Source of the DNA: Rachicladosporium sp. CCFEE 5018
Taxonomy: Eukaryota; Ascomycota; Dothideomycetes; Cladosporiales; Cladosporiaceae
Direction: 5' to 3'
Assembly (NCBI GenBank): GCA_002077045.2
Contig: KZ111140.1
Coordinates: forward strand, 1,544,791 to 1,608,790
Length of the DNA stretch: 64,000 bases
Shown: piece by piece, positions 1 through 11,812 of the stretch
Numbering within the stretch: the stretch's first letter is position 1
How the letters are laid out: each line of letters opens with the position of its first letter
Made by a program: the position numbers and the translations under genes
The notes under the pieces: model-generated
Databases searched by the model: none
What the model was told of the DNA's origin: nothing
Seen by the model: the letters and a program-made list of their open reading frames with translations, nothing else

Positions 1-32
1 TTTCAAGTGAGCACCACTAACATACACGACAG

Positions 33-506
33 TACACCACTCAGTTCGGCATCTCCAACGACGAGTACCACGAGCGCCCTGCCGGCTACTCATCCTGGGC
101 AGCCACCGCCACCGGCACCGCACGGGGCCCGTCCGACTACACCACCGCGACTGCCACCGAGTCCTCTTCAGCCTCGTCCTCCAGCGCATCCATGTCGATC
201 TCCGCCACCGTTCCAAGCAACGCAACCGTCACTACGACGACCGTCAAGCCTTACGGTACTGGCGTCCTCTCCGGCTACCCAGCTGGCAACACCACCATCA
301 TTGCACCCACCGGCTCGATGACCGTCCCTACCTCGCTCTACACGAGCGCGACACGCACTGCGTCGAAGTCAAGCAGCACCGCAGGCGCTGCATCTGCTAC
401 GTCTGCGGCTCCTGCGCCAACCTCGAGCTCGAGTGGCGCTGGAAGCATTGCAGTTAGCTTTGGCAGCGTTGTTGTGGCAGCCGGGTTGGCTGTGTTCGCG
501 TTCTAG
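33..506 (+). CDS. GPI-anchored Ser/Thr-rich surface protein, last exon (copy A, 5' partial)
   Basis: The frame is open from a splice acceptor (branch-like ctaac at 16-20, cag at 30-32) to the stop at 506, giving 157 residues; an in-frame stop at 18-20 shows the exon must start after it. The first ~35 residues are Tyr/Gly/Asp-rich, followed by a long Ser/Thr/Ala-rich stalk. The end has small residues (SSSGAGS) and then a hydrophobic tail (FGSVVVAAGLAVFAF), the classic GPI-attachment layout. The product is presumably displayed on the plasma membrane or wall. The catalytic or binding domain lies in missing upstream exons, so the family cannot be named. Copy B (27816-28289) is nearly identical, with one visible R/W change. 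Confidence 0.7.
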   Translation, partial: YTTQFGISNDEYHERPAGYSSWAATATGTARGPSDYTTATATESSSASSSSASMSISATVPSNATVTTTTVKPYGTGVLSGYPAGNTTIIAPTGSMTVPTSLYTSATRTASKSSSTAGAASATSAAPAPTSSSSGAGSIAVSFGSVVVAAGLAVFAF

Positions 507-865
507 GGAAGAGATGCATTGGGAATGAGGAATCTGAAGAGAAGCTCCCGAGGTGTGTATAGTAGCAAAAGCTAGGTAATGTGTGTACTACTTGCATACC
601 GATCATTGTCAAGCCTTGCATACCGGAGAGATGAAGCGGACAGTAGGTGAGATTTTCTTGCTGCGTGTCTGTGCTTCGATGTCTACAAATTACTTATCAC
701 GCCACTGTGTACACAGCGTAGGTCGACGACTCGCGGCGTACTTGTACCGGCGAGCACTCTCATCAGACATCGCACTTATTACGTAGTCGCCACGATTTCG
801 ATCAATACCATCGAGTATCACGGGGACGCCGCGCCCTTCGATTATTCTCCATGCCGTACTCTACA
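507..865. other. Intergenic, no gene seen (copy A)
   Basis: This lies between the convergent ends of the GPI-protein and PQ-loop genes. Short open frames here are not conserved. The corresponding interval in copy B is about 0.7-0.8 kb longer. Confidence 0.6.
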
Positions 866-1993
866 CTACACGTAGACCCGGCTTCCCTTAGCCAACAACG
901 GCGTCTCCTCCCCCACCTTCCCGTCCATCATCATTTGCTGCCGCGACACCTTCACCCTGTTCCCTCGGTACGTCCACCACTGCCAAATGAGCACCCCATC
1001 TCCGACAACCCCACCAATCATGATCGCAGTCAGAGACCACAACGCCGACTTGCTCGCGGACGGCCTGTTCGTCGTAATATCGATGCTCAGAAAGATGATC
1101 CAGCACATAGCATCGAGGCCGACTTGCAGCATGGAGAAGCCCTGCGTTGACTGCCGGCGGTGATTGGAGAGGATCTGCGGGATGAACTTGAAGAGCGAGG
1201 CAACGACGGCGATGGTGTTGTAGGTGTTGATCTGTGGATCGCAAGGGGTCAGTAGCTACCAGGAAAGCGCGGAGTGTAAGAAGCACTCACGAGGTCAACC
1301 CACTGCCACCAGCCGTCTCCGTCCGTACTAAGCTGACGCTTGCTCGTAAGTGGAATCGCGATCAGACTAGCGACGGAAGCAGCCACGCAGAGCCAGATCA
1401 GTACCGAAGATGTCTTGGAGAGCTTGCTCGAGCGTGGCGGTAAGAGGTTGGTCTGCACCAAAGTCGTCAAGCCTAGGACCATTGCATGCAGCGGCAGGAT
1501 GAGCCCGAACAATCCCAGGTTCTCGTGACCTATGACTGCCCAGCCGCCTTTGCGAGTTTCGAACTGGTCTTGGATGACTTTGGATGATGCGATCAGCACT
1601 CCGCCGCCTACCTGAGAGAGCATCAGCATCAGGCTCGACGAAGTAGTTTGTGGCGTGTAAGGGAGCAGACGAACCTGATGCATTGCACCGACCACAATCC
1701 AGAAGGGCCAGTCGATCGTCAGACCATTGGTGCTGCGTCGGACCAAGTTGCCGATGGGTTGCGGCCAGAGGGAGAGGACGCTGCATATCAGCGCTAAGAG
1801 GCTGAGCAGGCTGACCCGGTTGTGAGCAGGTGAATTCGACGGTCTCGAGGTCGCACGGAGGGTATATAGTGACTTACAAGAATACAAGCCAGTTACCCCA
1901 TGAGTCCCTCCAGTTATCCCAGTCGTCTGTAGTGTGTAGTAGAGGGTACCCATCAATCGCCGTGGAGCTCAGGATCAGCGAGGATGAGGCCAT
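866..1993 (-). CDS. PQ-loop repeat membrane protein 1 (copy A, intact)
   Basis: Four exons: 1993-1878, 1810-1675, 1611-1291 and 1231-866, giving 312 residues. PQ-loop proteins (cystinosin/SWEET relatives) are seven-helix carriers, often of lysosomal or vacuolar membranes. Both PQ motifs are visible: LWPQPIGNLVRRSTNG in exon 2 and FIPQILSNHRRQSTQG at the start of exon 4. The tail EETPLL resembles an acidic dileucine sorting signal. The start at 1993 was chosen because exon 1 then reads a Trp-rich segment (DDWDNWRDSWGNW) matching the second PQ-loop gene at 12901; the ATG at 1953 is in another frame. Exons 2 and 3 are 136 and 321 nt, exactly as in that paralogue. Substrate unknown. Confidence 0.8.
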
Positions 1994-3279
1994 ACTGCAA
2001 CTCCGAAGTATATGTATCGGTTGAAGGTTCTTACTTGTCGCCGGTAAGGATAGAATGGAGCCTGACGTTTGCTAGAGAGCTGTTGCGAGACAGGAGTGCC
2101 TACATGTAATGGAGCAGACAATGTTGCCGCCTACCTGTATGCACGTCTGTGGCACGGCTTGGTGTGCGCCGTCGCAGTGGTTCGCATTGCCGCCCTGTGT
2201 GCGTGCAAGTCTTTGTCGAGAGTTGTTGATAGCCAATAGCTCTTCTGCAGTACTGCAGTGACCACATCTAGCACCAAAGTGTTGGAGATGTCTCGCTAGA
2301 TGTCGAGGCCATGAGAATGCGGCGGTAGATGCTGCTGCTCTGGTGCGAATGTTGGACGACAAGCGATGCAATTGCTCATCCACCTTCTTGAGGCGAGTCA
2401 GGTCTCGAAAGCCACTCAAGACTCTCTATCAGAGGATGCATCCCTTCGATCTGATGTTGCCTTGGTCCGGACAAAGTCAAAGTCGGCGCTGAATGTCGAA
2501 GTGTGAGTGCGCTTGGATATGGCCAATGTGCACGAGTCATGCAGGTTGGGCGCGCAACCCTGAGGAATGTGTGGTTGAAGATTGACTTGGGGTAAACAAT
2601 GCGACGACGAGATCTCTATCTTACAGGATCCGATATCGATATCTGAGTTTGCAGATCGATCTGGTAGATTTCCATGATTATTGCCGACTTTCTTTGAAGT
2701 CAACCGACTCGGTGGCCGTCGCGGCAGCATCCTGGACAGGCTGTTTTAAGAAGTCTGGAAACAATGAACATCAGACACAGCAAGGGCGTGGTCATCTTCC
2801 ATCTCATTTCTTCGTCATGTCTGCGGAACTTCCAATCTGCACACAAACACCTATAGACGCTTCGACAGGTCTCTGTACATCATGGCAAAGCTTTCAGCGT
2901 CCCGGGAATGTCCAGACTGGCAATGCCGAATACCCATGAGCAGGACACCAGGCTTGGTGACCCTGATCCTACCTTTGGGATGTTTGATTTGTAGCAAAAG
3001 TCAACCTGACCAGCACATATGTATACCGCAGACATTGCATGGGGATTGGGTGGGTGTGATGGAAGCTTTGCTCGGAATGTAGCCTGGTTGAGCAGGTCTT
3101 GGGGTATCATTATGTATACTCTATGCTCCGATCTAGCGCCTCGCATCCGCCCTCGATTCTTGCCACTGCCTTCCTCGAGCCGCTTGGATGAGCTATGCTC
3201 CCTCTGATGGCTTGAACTTCCGTGTCGGCGCGTCGAGTCATTATCTCAGCTTTCGTCTCCGACAGTGCTCGTTCCGTCT
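1994..3279. other. Intergenic, no supported gene (copy A)
   Basis: About 1.3 kb between two minus-strand genes; the right part is the 3' side of APRT. A 115-codon open frame at 2072-2419 also exists in copy B, but most A/B differences in it change the amino acid, so I do not call it. No other structure is seen. Confidence 0.55.
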
Positions 3280-4444
3280 TCAGGGTCTCCCCTCAGCCAA
3301 CGACCCCCCAGTATCAGTCACGGTCTTCACCGTACCAGCAGGCTCCTTCGTCATACCCATCGGGAACTCGACCTCCTCTGCTTTGTTTCCGCTCATCTTG
3401 ACCCTCTTCTGCTCTCTCTCTTGCTCAGTCTCCTTGCTCTCCGAGTCTTTCGCCTTACTCTCCAGCCCCTCCTCTTGCCCCGAGAATAGCGTGAGCACAT
3501 TCGCATCTAACTTGTCCCTTCCCTTGAGAAATTCAAGCTCCATCATGAAGACGTAGCCGACCAGCTCGCCGCCGAGTTGGCGGACTAGATCGCCCGCTGC
3601 TGCTGCGCTGCCACCTGTTGGAGTTCATCAGCAAATGTTATCGCCCCACCTCGTGGAAACTCGCATACCAGTCGCGATGATGTCGTCGGCTATGAGCACC
3701 CTCTGGCCAGACTTGACAGCATCCGCCTGCATCTCAAAGCTATCTCCACCATACTCCTTCTGGAAGCCCACGCTCTTCACCTTACCGGGCAGCTTCCCTG
3801 GTTTCCGCACCGGTACGAAGCCTGCGCCGAGTCTCAACGCCAATGCAGGTCCGAATAGAAAGCCTCTGCTCTCCAGTCCAACGACGATGTCTATTCGGAG
3901 ATCCTTGCCGAGATGGGAAGTAATGAGGAGCTCGAGGGCAGTGAGGAGGGTCTCAAATAGCTTGGGCGAGGCGAAGAGTGGGAGGATGTCTTCGAACAGT
4001 ATGCCGGGTTGAGGGAAATCGGGGTATTGGCGGAGGTTGCTTCGTAGTGTCCTCACGAGGGCTGGTAGTTGTGGCTTCTCAGAACTGGGCTGTTGCTAGT
4101 GGTCGACGTGTTAGTGGTTGAGTAGGTATTGGGGCATTCTGTCGACTCACGGAGGTACCGGTGGCAGAGGTGGTGGGGAGTCCTCCTTCGGCATCTTGAC
4201 TGCTGTTCTTCCCACTCAGCAGCTCCTCTCTCGTTGCGCCCGGTGCTTTCCCGTCCGATGGATGCAAGATCCCCTTCTCCCCGCCTGTCGTAGGATCCGG
4301 CTTCTAGTCGTGCGGATGACTCGCCGTACTCGCCTTATCCGCACCTTGTGTCGCGGGCGCCGTAGACCCCGGCAGACTATGCGGTGGATGTTCGCCCTCG
4401 GCGTGCGTGTTCAAGACTGGCTTGGAGTTGGCAGAGTCGGGCAT
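3280..4444 (-). pseudogene. APT1: Adenine phosphoribosyltransferase, nonsense-mutated copy (A)
   Basis: Exons 4444-4151, 4095-3669 and 3614-3280 have the same lengths as in copy B. The core is clearly type I APRT, which converts adenine plus PRPP to AMP in purine salvage: YPDFPQPGILFEDI near the start, the LESRGF segment and the PRPP loop VLIADDIIATG-GSA split by intron 2. Codon 47 is TAG (4306-4304) where copy B reads Ser. No in-frame ATG lies between the TAG and the catalytic core, so a normal core-only protein cannot easily be made by re-initiation. The core itself remains open, so the loss is recent or an unseen alternative start is used. The bases around the TAG differ from B at several positions, which argues against a single read error. 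Confidence 0.8.
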
Positions 4445-5851
4445 GACGAAGGGCAGAGTATGAAAATACTTTTATGTTGATGCGAGGGGTGGGACGGTGA
4501 TGCAAGAGCACAGATCACTGCGGTGAGACGGGTGAGTGCAGCGGGAGGGTGATCCGGTGGGGTGGGCGTTGGGAATGGGCTGCGCTAGGTTGTGCAGGTA
4601 GGGAGGTGGAGGTGCTTTGTTTTCGTGGAATTGGGGAGCATGGTGTGGGTGCATAGAGGGGGTTTGAAGGACTTTACTTGCTAGTGCATATCAGAGGTCT
4701 TTGTCGGCATCGTGCTTCGTGAAGCCATTGGTCGCGAGACGACTCAACAGACTTCACTGGCGGCCTAGTCGAGGGTAGGAGCTTGCAAGCGGTAGATGCT
4801 TATCACGCAATGCAGTCTTCGCGAGCGAACGACTCATCGCGAAAGGCGGTCTACACGTGTCAATCGCGTTGCGTGGGGTGACTTTTTTCCACGGACAGGC
4901 CGAGGTGGGGTGGGCAGCACCAGAATCAAAACCTCAGGCTGCAAGGCCAATATCAAGCATTGATGCTTGGAAGATGAACACCTGGCTCGCCTGCCAGCTG
5001 CATCTACTTATACATCCAAGGCAGACGCCCGAGCTACGCTCTAGACCATCAGATGCATCCCGAGTGTAATTTCGCTCTCGTTGCGTCATCGGCCATAGCA
5101 TTGCCTCTGTGCGACAGTACTAGCATGGAACCGCGTCTCTCTAACGAAGCGTCGACAAGACATCTGCTTGTCGCCTCGCGTTCGGCAATTCCATGGGTAG
5201 AGTACGCTCGTCACCGAGACCTCAGGTCTTTGAAAGCGCGGGAACAGTGCACCTCGGCGATACATGCTGCTGCGCTCACATCAATGCCTTATGGACGGCG
5301 TAACAGGATGTCGCAGACTGGTGCTGCACACACGAGTCGCTGGATCTACCGCCGGCTTCCTCAGCCTAGTTTCCACTCCAAGATCATTTGGATGTCGCTT
5401 CACCAGCCAGCAGACCTATGATCTGGCGTTCCTCGCCACGCAGTCTTATCGCGTTTCGGAATTTGTGGCTCGATGAAGCAGTTGCCGATGAATGCACGAC
5501 GATGGCCATGTACCACGACTCGGCTACTACGGTGCTCTGTCAGCATGCTCAGCTAAGCTACTGCGAGCCAAGCCTCAAGCTCCCTACAAGCTCTGATTGT
5601 ACAGCGTCATGTTGGTAACGTCCAACGACGACTGCACAATTGGAGCATCGGGGAGTCTGCCGACAGCTGGCAGCGTTCTGTGAGAGGAGCTCTTGGGTGG
5701 CTGAAGCCGATCGCTGACGGAGAAGGAGGTAAGTATAAAGTCTCCTTCCTCCTCTCCTAAGCGTCTCATTCACCATCATATCGTTCTCTGCCTTCGTCAC
5801 TCGGAGCGAAGCCTGACAATTGTCTCTCATTTCCCCACTCTCACGGAGATC
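4445..5851. other. Divergent intergenic region between APRT and Hsp31-like genes (copy A)
   Basis: About 1.4 kb between two divergently transcribed genes, so it holds both promoters. The first ~450 bases align well with copy B. Bases ~4950-5800 align only in short patches (near 5190 and 5540), so this is one of the fastest-changing parts of the unit. No gene seen. Confidence 0.6.
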
Positions 5852-6688
5852 ATGTCCCTCCCCCGCCGCGCTCTCATTGCCGTCACCTCGGCGACTGCGC
5901 CTCTCCATCACGGCAAGGTCTCCGGCCTCTTCATCTCCGAAGCCCTACATCCTTACAAGGTGTTTAAAGCCGCCGGCTTCGAAGTCACCTTCGCCTCCGG
6001 GAAGGGCACTTACGCGGTCGACTGGCTAAGCGAGCAGGACGACTACCTCCCGGCTGATGAGCGCAAGCAGTGAGAAGATGTGAATGGGGAGTTCAGGAAG
6101 CAGCTTGACGGCATGCTGAAGGCTTCGACGATCAAGGACGGGAAAGACGTATGTCGCATGAAAGCTTCGCCCGACCCACGCAGACTGTCGGTTGACCATG
6201 CTAGTTCGGCATCTTCTTCGCCTCCGCCGGCCACGCGGCGCTGATCGACTACCCCACTGCGATCAACCTGCAGCGTCTAGCCTCGGACGTTTACGGTGCT
6301 GGTGGCGTGGTCTCAGCAGTCTGCCACGGCGCCGCGCTCCTGCCGGGCGCCATTGACCAGACGACGAGAAAATCTATTATCGCGGGCAGGACTATCACGG
6401 GCTTCACCACCGAGGGCGAGGAGGTGATGGGAATTGACGAGACGTTGCGCAAGGAGTGGAAGGTCAAGTACGCGGATGAGTTGGTCGGGGCGGTGGGTGC
6501 AAAGTGTAAGTCATCATATTTGAGGTGTGGTGACGCGAGAATCGCTGACTTGAAGGTATGCAGATGTTCGGCCGGCTGGCGTTTGGGCCGATCAGTACTA
6601 TGTCGATGGGAGGAGTGTTAGTGGAGTCAATCCGCGGAGTGCGAAGAGTACCGCGGAGGCGTCGGTGAAGGTGTTTGAGGGGCTGTGA
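5852..6688 (+). pseudogene. Hsp31/DJ-1-like glutamine amidotransferase-fold gene, nonsense copy (A)
   Basis: Exons 5852-6148, 6205-6505 and 6564-6688 would encode ~240 residues, the usual Hsp31 size. Hsp31-type proteins (DJ-1/PfpI superfamily) act as glyoxalase III and stress chaperones. Matching features are GLFISEALHPY near the start, FFASAGHAALIDYP, the nucleophile-elbow Cys in AVCHG, and GVNPRSAKSTAEA at the end. Codon 74 is TGA (6071-6073) in ERKQ-stop; copy B has Trp there (QWDDV). Removing the region as an intron does not keep frame. All three exons otherwise stay open with good splice sites, so inactivation looks recent. Copy B is broken differently, so neither copy encodes the full protein. 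Confidence 0.8.
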
Positions 6689-7242
6689 GGGGCAAAGAGA
6701 ACCAAGCGTATGATGACCAGGTGATGAAGTGATGGATGGTATCTTGCCAAGTAACATTTACTATGCGTATATTCACGTTACTCCCCTTCGTCTGCAAAAG
6801 GCTAGGCCTTCGATGCACTTGCCTTGGCGAACCAAAAGTAGGCAGAGCAAGATAGGCTTGCAGGGATGCATAGACGTTGCAGGGATGTACGCGTGGAACC
6901 AACCCAGTCCTGGGGTCCGGGCTCCAGCTCCTAGCTCGTGTCTTCATGCACGACATTGGAGCTCCATCAACATCCACCGCGCCGATTGCCGTGCTATCCA
7001 TCCAGCCACCACACAATGCTGTGATTGCGTCCCTTCACTGCTGCACACGATTGTATCACCTACAGCACATACTCGTCACCCCACTCCACACTCCTTTTGC
7101 CAAGCTGAGCGCCGCCGACCACACCCCTACTCAACTTCCCACCACAGCCATCGAGCTTCCCCACCGTCTGACAGATTACACCGTACACCGCCAAGACCTT
7201 TGACTACCCTCACTCACCCTGTACACCGTCGCGACCGCCAGC
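6689..7242 (+). promoter_or_regulatory. Tricalbin upstream region with strongly conserved block (copy A)
   Basis: No gene seen. Within it, about 6884-7052 differs from copy B by only about four bases, while the bases just upstream and downstream differ much more. The block is GC-rich with inverted-repeat potential (ggtccgggctcc, tggagctcca). The last 150 bases before the ATG are pyrimidine- and CA-rich, typical of a fungal 5' leader. A promoter or 5' UTR element is the likely explanation. Confidence 0.45.
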
Positions 7243-10200
7243 ATGCTCTCGGGCACGAGCAACGCTGAGCAAGTCTCCGAGCTCAAAACCCAAGGCGTCC
7301 TCGAAGCGGCCCGTGACCCAAACTCGAGCGTCACCTCCACCCAAGCGCAGGAGACCCTTCTCGCTCAGTCGAAAGCCTCCGGCGCGGCAGCCTTCAGCTT
7401 CGACCCCAATGCCTCCTCCGAGGAGAAAGCAGCCGTGGTTAAGGAACGCGCCGAGGAGATCGGGAGACCGCATCGCAAGCATGCCAACGCTGCGCTAGTG
7501 AGTGATATTGACGATGGCGTGACCGCTGGGTATGATCTGCCTGAGGCTTCGAGTGGTAAAGCTGGGGCTTTGGCTGTGGGAGAGGAGGGCCAGTATACGG
7601 CGAAGAAGGAGGAGTATGAGCGTGTTGGCTGGGCTCCTCGGTTCGGTAATCCGGCGGATAAGGATGAAGGTGGGACGATGCTGGATCATGAGACTTTTCT
7701 TGAGGGGAAGCTGGAGGACAAGTTCTTCGGGGATTGGTATCACAATACTGGTGTTATCATCTTTGCCTGTCTCGCTAGCTGGACTGTCGCCGTCCTAGGT
7801 GGAGGTCTGGCATGGGTGTTCATCGTCATGGCTATCTGCGGGACTTACTACAGGACTTCGATCAGGAGAGTGAGGAGGAACTTCCGTGACGATATCACTC
7901 GTGAGCTGGCTAAGAGTCGACTTGAGACTGATACCGAGAGCTTGGAGTGGATGAACAGCTTTCTGACGAAGTTCTGGCCTATCTATGCGCCCGTGCTGTG
8001 CAAAAGTATTGTGCAGTCCGTGGACCAGGTGCTCAGTACTTCTACGCCCCCCTTCTTGGAGAGTCTGAAGATGACCTTCTTTACGCTTGGCACGAAGCCG
8101 CCTTGGATGGAGCATGTGAAGACATACCCAAGAGAGGAGGACGACATCGTGATGATGGACTGGCGGTTCAGCTTCAATCCCAATGATGTCGCAGACTTGA
8201 CGCAAGCGCAGATCGCCAAGAAGGTCAATCCCAAGATCGTGCTGGAGGTGCGCATTGGTAAGGCTATGATCTCGAAGGGTCTTGATATCATTGTGGAGGA
8301 CATGGCTTGCAGCGGGATCATGAGAGTGAAGATGAAGCTGCAATTAGAGTTCCCGCATATCAATCGCGTGGAGATCTGCTTCCTGGAGCGGCCGACTTTC
8401 GACTATGTCTGCAAGCCGCTCGGCGGCGAGACGTTCGGATTCGACATCAATTTCATGCCGGGTCTGGAGGGCTTCATCCAAGAGCAAATTCATGCTAACT
8501 TGGCGCCGATGCTATATGCGCCCAACGTCTTCCCCATTGAGGTGGCGAAGATGCTGTCGGGTAATGCTGTTGACCAGGCGATTGGTGTTCTGCAAGTCAC
8601 CTTCCACGGTGCGCAGGGCTTAAAGAACAATGACAAGTTCTCTGGCACTCCGGATCCTTACGCTGTCGTCAGTATTGCCGGTCGACAGGCGCTTGGGAAG
8701 ACGAAGACTGTTGAGCAGAATGCCAATCCTCGATGGAACGAGACTGTCAATGTGGTGCTCACTAGCCTGCGCGAACCACTCACGATTGCAGTCTACGACT
8801 ACAATGAGTATCGCAAGGACAAGGAGCTTGGTGTTTGCACCTTCAACCTTGAGCAGCTTGAGACGGACCAGGAGCACGAGAATCAGCACCTTGAAGTCAT
8901 GGCCGCTGGTCGCCCGCGTGGTGTGGTGCAGTGTGATATTCGCTTCTTCCCTGTACTTGAGGGTCAGAAACTGCAAGATGGCACGATCGAGCCACCACCA
9001 GAGTCAATGACCGGTATTGCCAAGTTTACCATCGAACAGGCCAAAGATCTCGACGGCACAAAGTCTCTCGTCGGCCAGCTCAGTCCCTACGCCGTGCTCT
9101 TGCTGAATGGCAAGGAGATTCAGATCTCACAGAAGATGAAGAAGACCAACAACCCTATCTGGCCCGACGCTACCAAAGAGCTCCTCATTACCGACCGCAA
9201 GAAGGCCAAGCTCGGCCTCGTGATCAAGGACGACAGAGACCTTGCCGCAGACCCCATCATTGGCAACTACCAGATCAAGCTGGATGATATGCTCGAGCTC
9301 ATGAGCAAGGGCCAGGAATGGTACAGTCTGGCAGGCGCCAAGACTGGTCGCGCAAAGATGATGCTGCAATGGAAGCCAGTCGCTCTCAAGGGCGCTCTCG
9401 GCGGCTCAGGCGGCTACGTTACACCGATCGGTGTCATGCGCTTCCACTTCAAGTCTGGCAAGGATTTGAAGAATCTCGATACTGTGGGCAAGTCGGATCC
9501 ATATGGTCGTGTTAGCCTATCCGGGATACAGAAGGGCAGGACTGTGACGTTTAAGAACAACCTCAATCCAGAGTGGGATGAGATCTTCTACGTGCCTGTG
9601 CATACTACGAGGGAGAAGCTTGTGGTGGAAGTCATGGACGAGGAGAACGTGGGCAAGGACCGCACGATGGGTCAGATCGAGATCGCCACGTCAGACTATG
9701 TTGAGCAGGGCGAGGATGGCGAGTACCTCATTCACGACAGCAAGGACAAGCTCATTACGCGTCAACTCCGCATCGGCACTGGCACGCCGAAGGGCACACT
9801 TAACTTCACGGTGGCTTTCTACCCCACGATCCCAACTGTCGATCCCGAAGACGAGGAAGACGAGCCGAAGAAGAGCAGTCTTGATGTCCCGAGGGAGACT
9901 ACGGAGGTCAATGGCGTCGCGGGTAGAGTTCGCAGCGACACGACTACAAGTGTCAAGACCGCTTCGAGCGCGAATGGCGAGAGGGCGCTGCAGAAGGTTC
10001 TGGCGGCGGGCGAGAAGGAGCAGACTGAGACGGACGACGTGCAGGCGCCTGTTACACCGAAGCTGAAGATAGGGGTGGATGATCTGACGAAGTATGGTGA
10101 GTCTCACCAAGTTCTTTGCCGAGTCCTGAAGTGCTTATATACTGACATGATGAACAGAATCCGGCCTGGTCATTTTTAAGATCATCGATGGCGAGTTTGC

Positions 10201-11812
10201 GCATACAAATTGCCACCTCGAAGTCCTGATGGATGACATGCTGTTTCCGTCCTTCACCTCGGCCAAAGCCAAGTCGCGTCAACATACATTCAACGAGACT
10301 GGAGATGCCGTTGTCCGCGAGCTAGATCTATCACGTATCACTCTCCGCCTTGTTTCCGAGATCGACAAGCAAGGCGACAACAACGACGAGCACGTGCAGG
10401 CCAAGCTCGCCGGCCCTGTCATTGACACTCTTCGCCGAGGTCTATACACGCCTACGCAGCTCTCTCTCCGCGGGAAAGATGGGAGGGAGAGCAAAGTGAC
10501 AGTCAGCCTCCGCTTCTTGCCTCTCCGCATGTCCCTCGATCCCAGCGAAAGCTTCAACAACTCCGGCTCTCTGCGTGTGGAAGTCTTGGACGCGGCAGAC
10601 TTGCCAGCCGCAGACCGCAACGGCTTCTCAGACCCGTACTGCAAGTTCCGCCTCAACGACAAGGAGGTCTACAAGACGAAGACGCAGAAGAAGACTCTCC
10701 ATCCAGCTTGGAACGAGTTCTTCGAAGTCCCCGTCCGGAGTCGCACGGGTGCCAAGTTCGGCGTGGACGTGTATGACTGGGACTTTGGCGACAAGGCTGA
10801 TCATCTCGGCTTTGCGCCTATTGATCTCACGTTGCTGGAGCCCTTCCAAGCACGCGAAGTGACCATAGGTCTCGACGGCAAGTCCGGCGCTGTGCGTCTC
10901 AAGCTGCTATTCCGCGCTGAGTACGTCGTCCGCTCACGGCAAGGCTCCTCAACCTTCTCGGGCACCTTCAGCCAGCCCGGCAAAGTCATTGGCGCGCCCG
11001 TCAAGGGTGTAGGGAAGGGCGCTGTCCTTGTGGGCGGCGGCGTGGCCAAGACCGCGGGCTTCTTGGGACGAGGCTTCAAGCGCCGCACTGCTTCGCACGC
11101 CGAAAACTCACCGATTCAAGAAAATGGCACCGGTGAGCCGCGCACGGCGGGCATCGTGGACATGCGCGAGACGTCTATGGATGCTGGCGGCCCTCCACAG
11201 ACGCCCAACGGACATGTGCCTACAGTGTCAGTCGATGGTGCCGCTGCCTCGCTTGGCTCTTCGGGCAAGGAGCTGCCCGCTACGCCGTCGCCGATGCATA
11301 ACAGGCAGCGGAGTTTCGGCGCAATGTCGCAGCAGTCTCCTGCTCCAGGTGGATCCGAGTCGGGCACGGCGTCCATCTCCGTGCTATCTGCAAAGGGCTT
11401 TGGCGACGACACGAAGATCGAGGTGCACGTTGGGCATGACAGCTCAAAAGGTCCGACTCAAGTTCTGAAGACGAAGGCTGCGAAGCCTTCGAAGACTGGG
11501 GAGGCGGTATTCGGTGAAGGCGAAGACACGAAGCGCGTTCCTTGCTTCGCTTCGGACGCATTCAGGGTTAGTGTGAAAGAGCACAAGACCTTCGGCTCCG
11601 GCGACGATCTCGGCGAAGCCACGTTCTACGTATCTGACACTGGCGCCGGCGGACCGAAGGAGATCACCGTCGGCAAGGGCATAGTCGTACTCCGCAGCTC
11701 CTTCCAACCCGCTGAGGCGGGAAGTATGATGGACTCGCCTAAGGGCCAAAAGTCCCTGGGTCGGTTCATGAGTAGGCGGGAGAGGAGCGTGACGCCTGGA
11801 GCGCAGGGCTAG
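7243..11812 (+). CDS. Tricalbin-like ER-plasma membrane tether (copy A)
   Basis: Two exons, 7243-10096 and 10158-11812, encode 1502 residues, in the range of fungal tricalbins. Tricalbins (extended-synaptotagmin family) sit in cortical ER and tether it to the plasma membrane, moving lipid through an SMP domain and binding lipid through C2 domains. Seen in order: polar N-terminal ~165 residues; hydrophobic hairpin at ~170-201; SMP domain ~233-440; C2 domains starting near 448 (with the GTPDPYAVV loop), 590, 730 (GKSDPYGRV) and 1088 (NGFSDPYCKF). A Ser/Pro-rich linker and a C-terminal C2-like segment follow. Ca-binding aspartates look best kept in the third and fourth full C2 domains; the second lacks the DPY loop. 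Intron 1 (10097-10157) is phase 1. Confidence 0.93.

Noticed and set aside
1249..1956. ATG at 1953 as the start of PQ-loop gene 1
   Set aside because: Its frame does not splice into exon 2 in phase; the ATG at 1993 does and gives the Trp-rich N-terminus shared with the paralogue.
2072..2419. 115-codon minus-strand frame also present in copy B (30617-30964)
   Set aside because: About 17 of roughly 24 A/B base differences change the amino acid, with no recognisable domain; no sign of selection on a protein.
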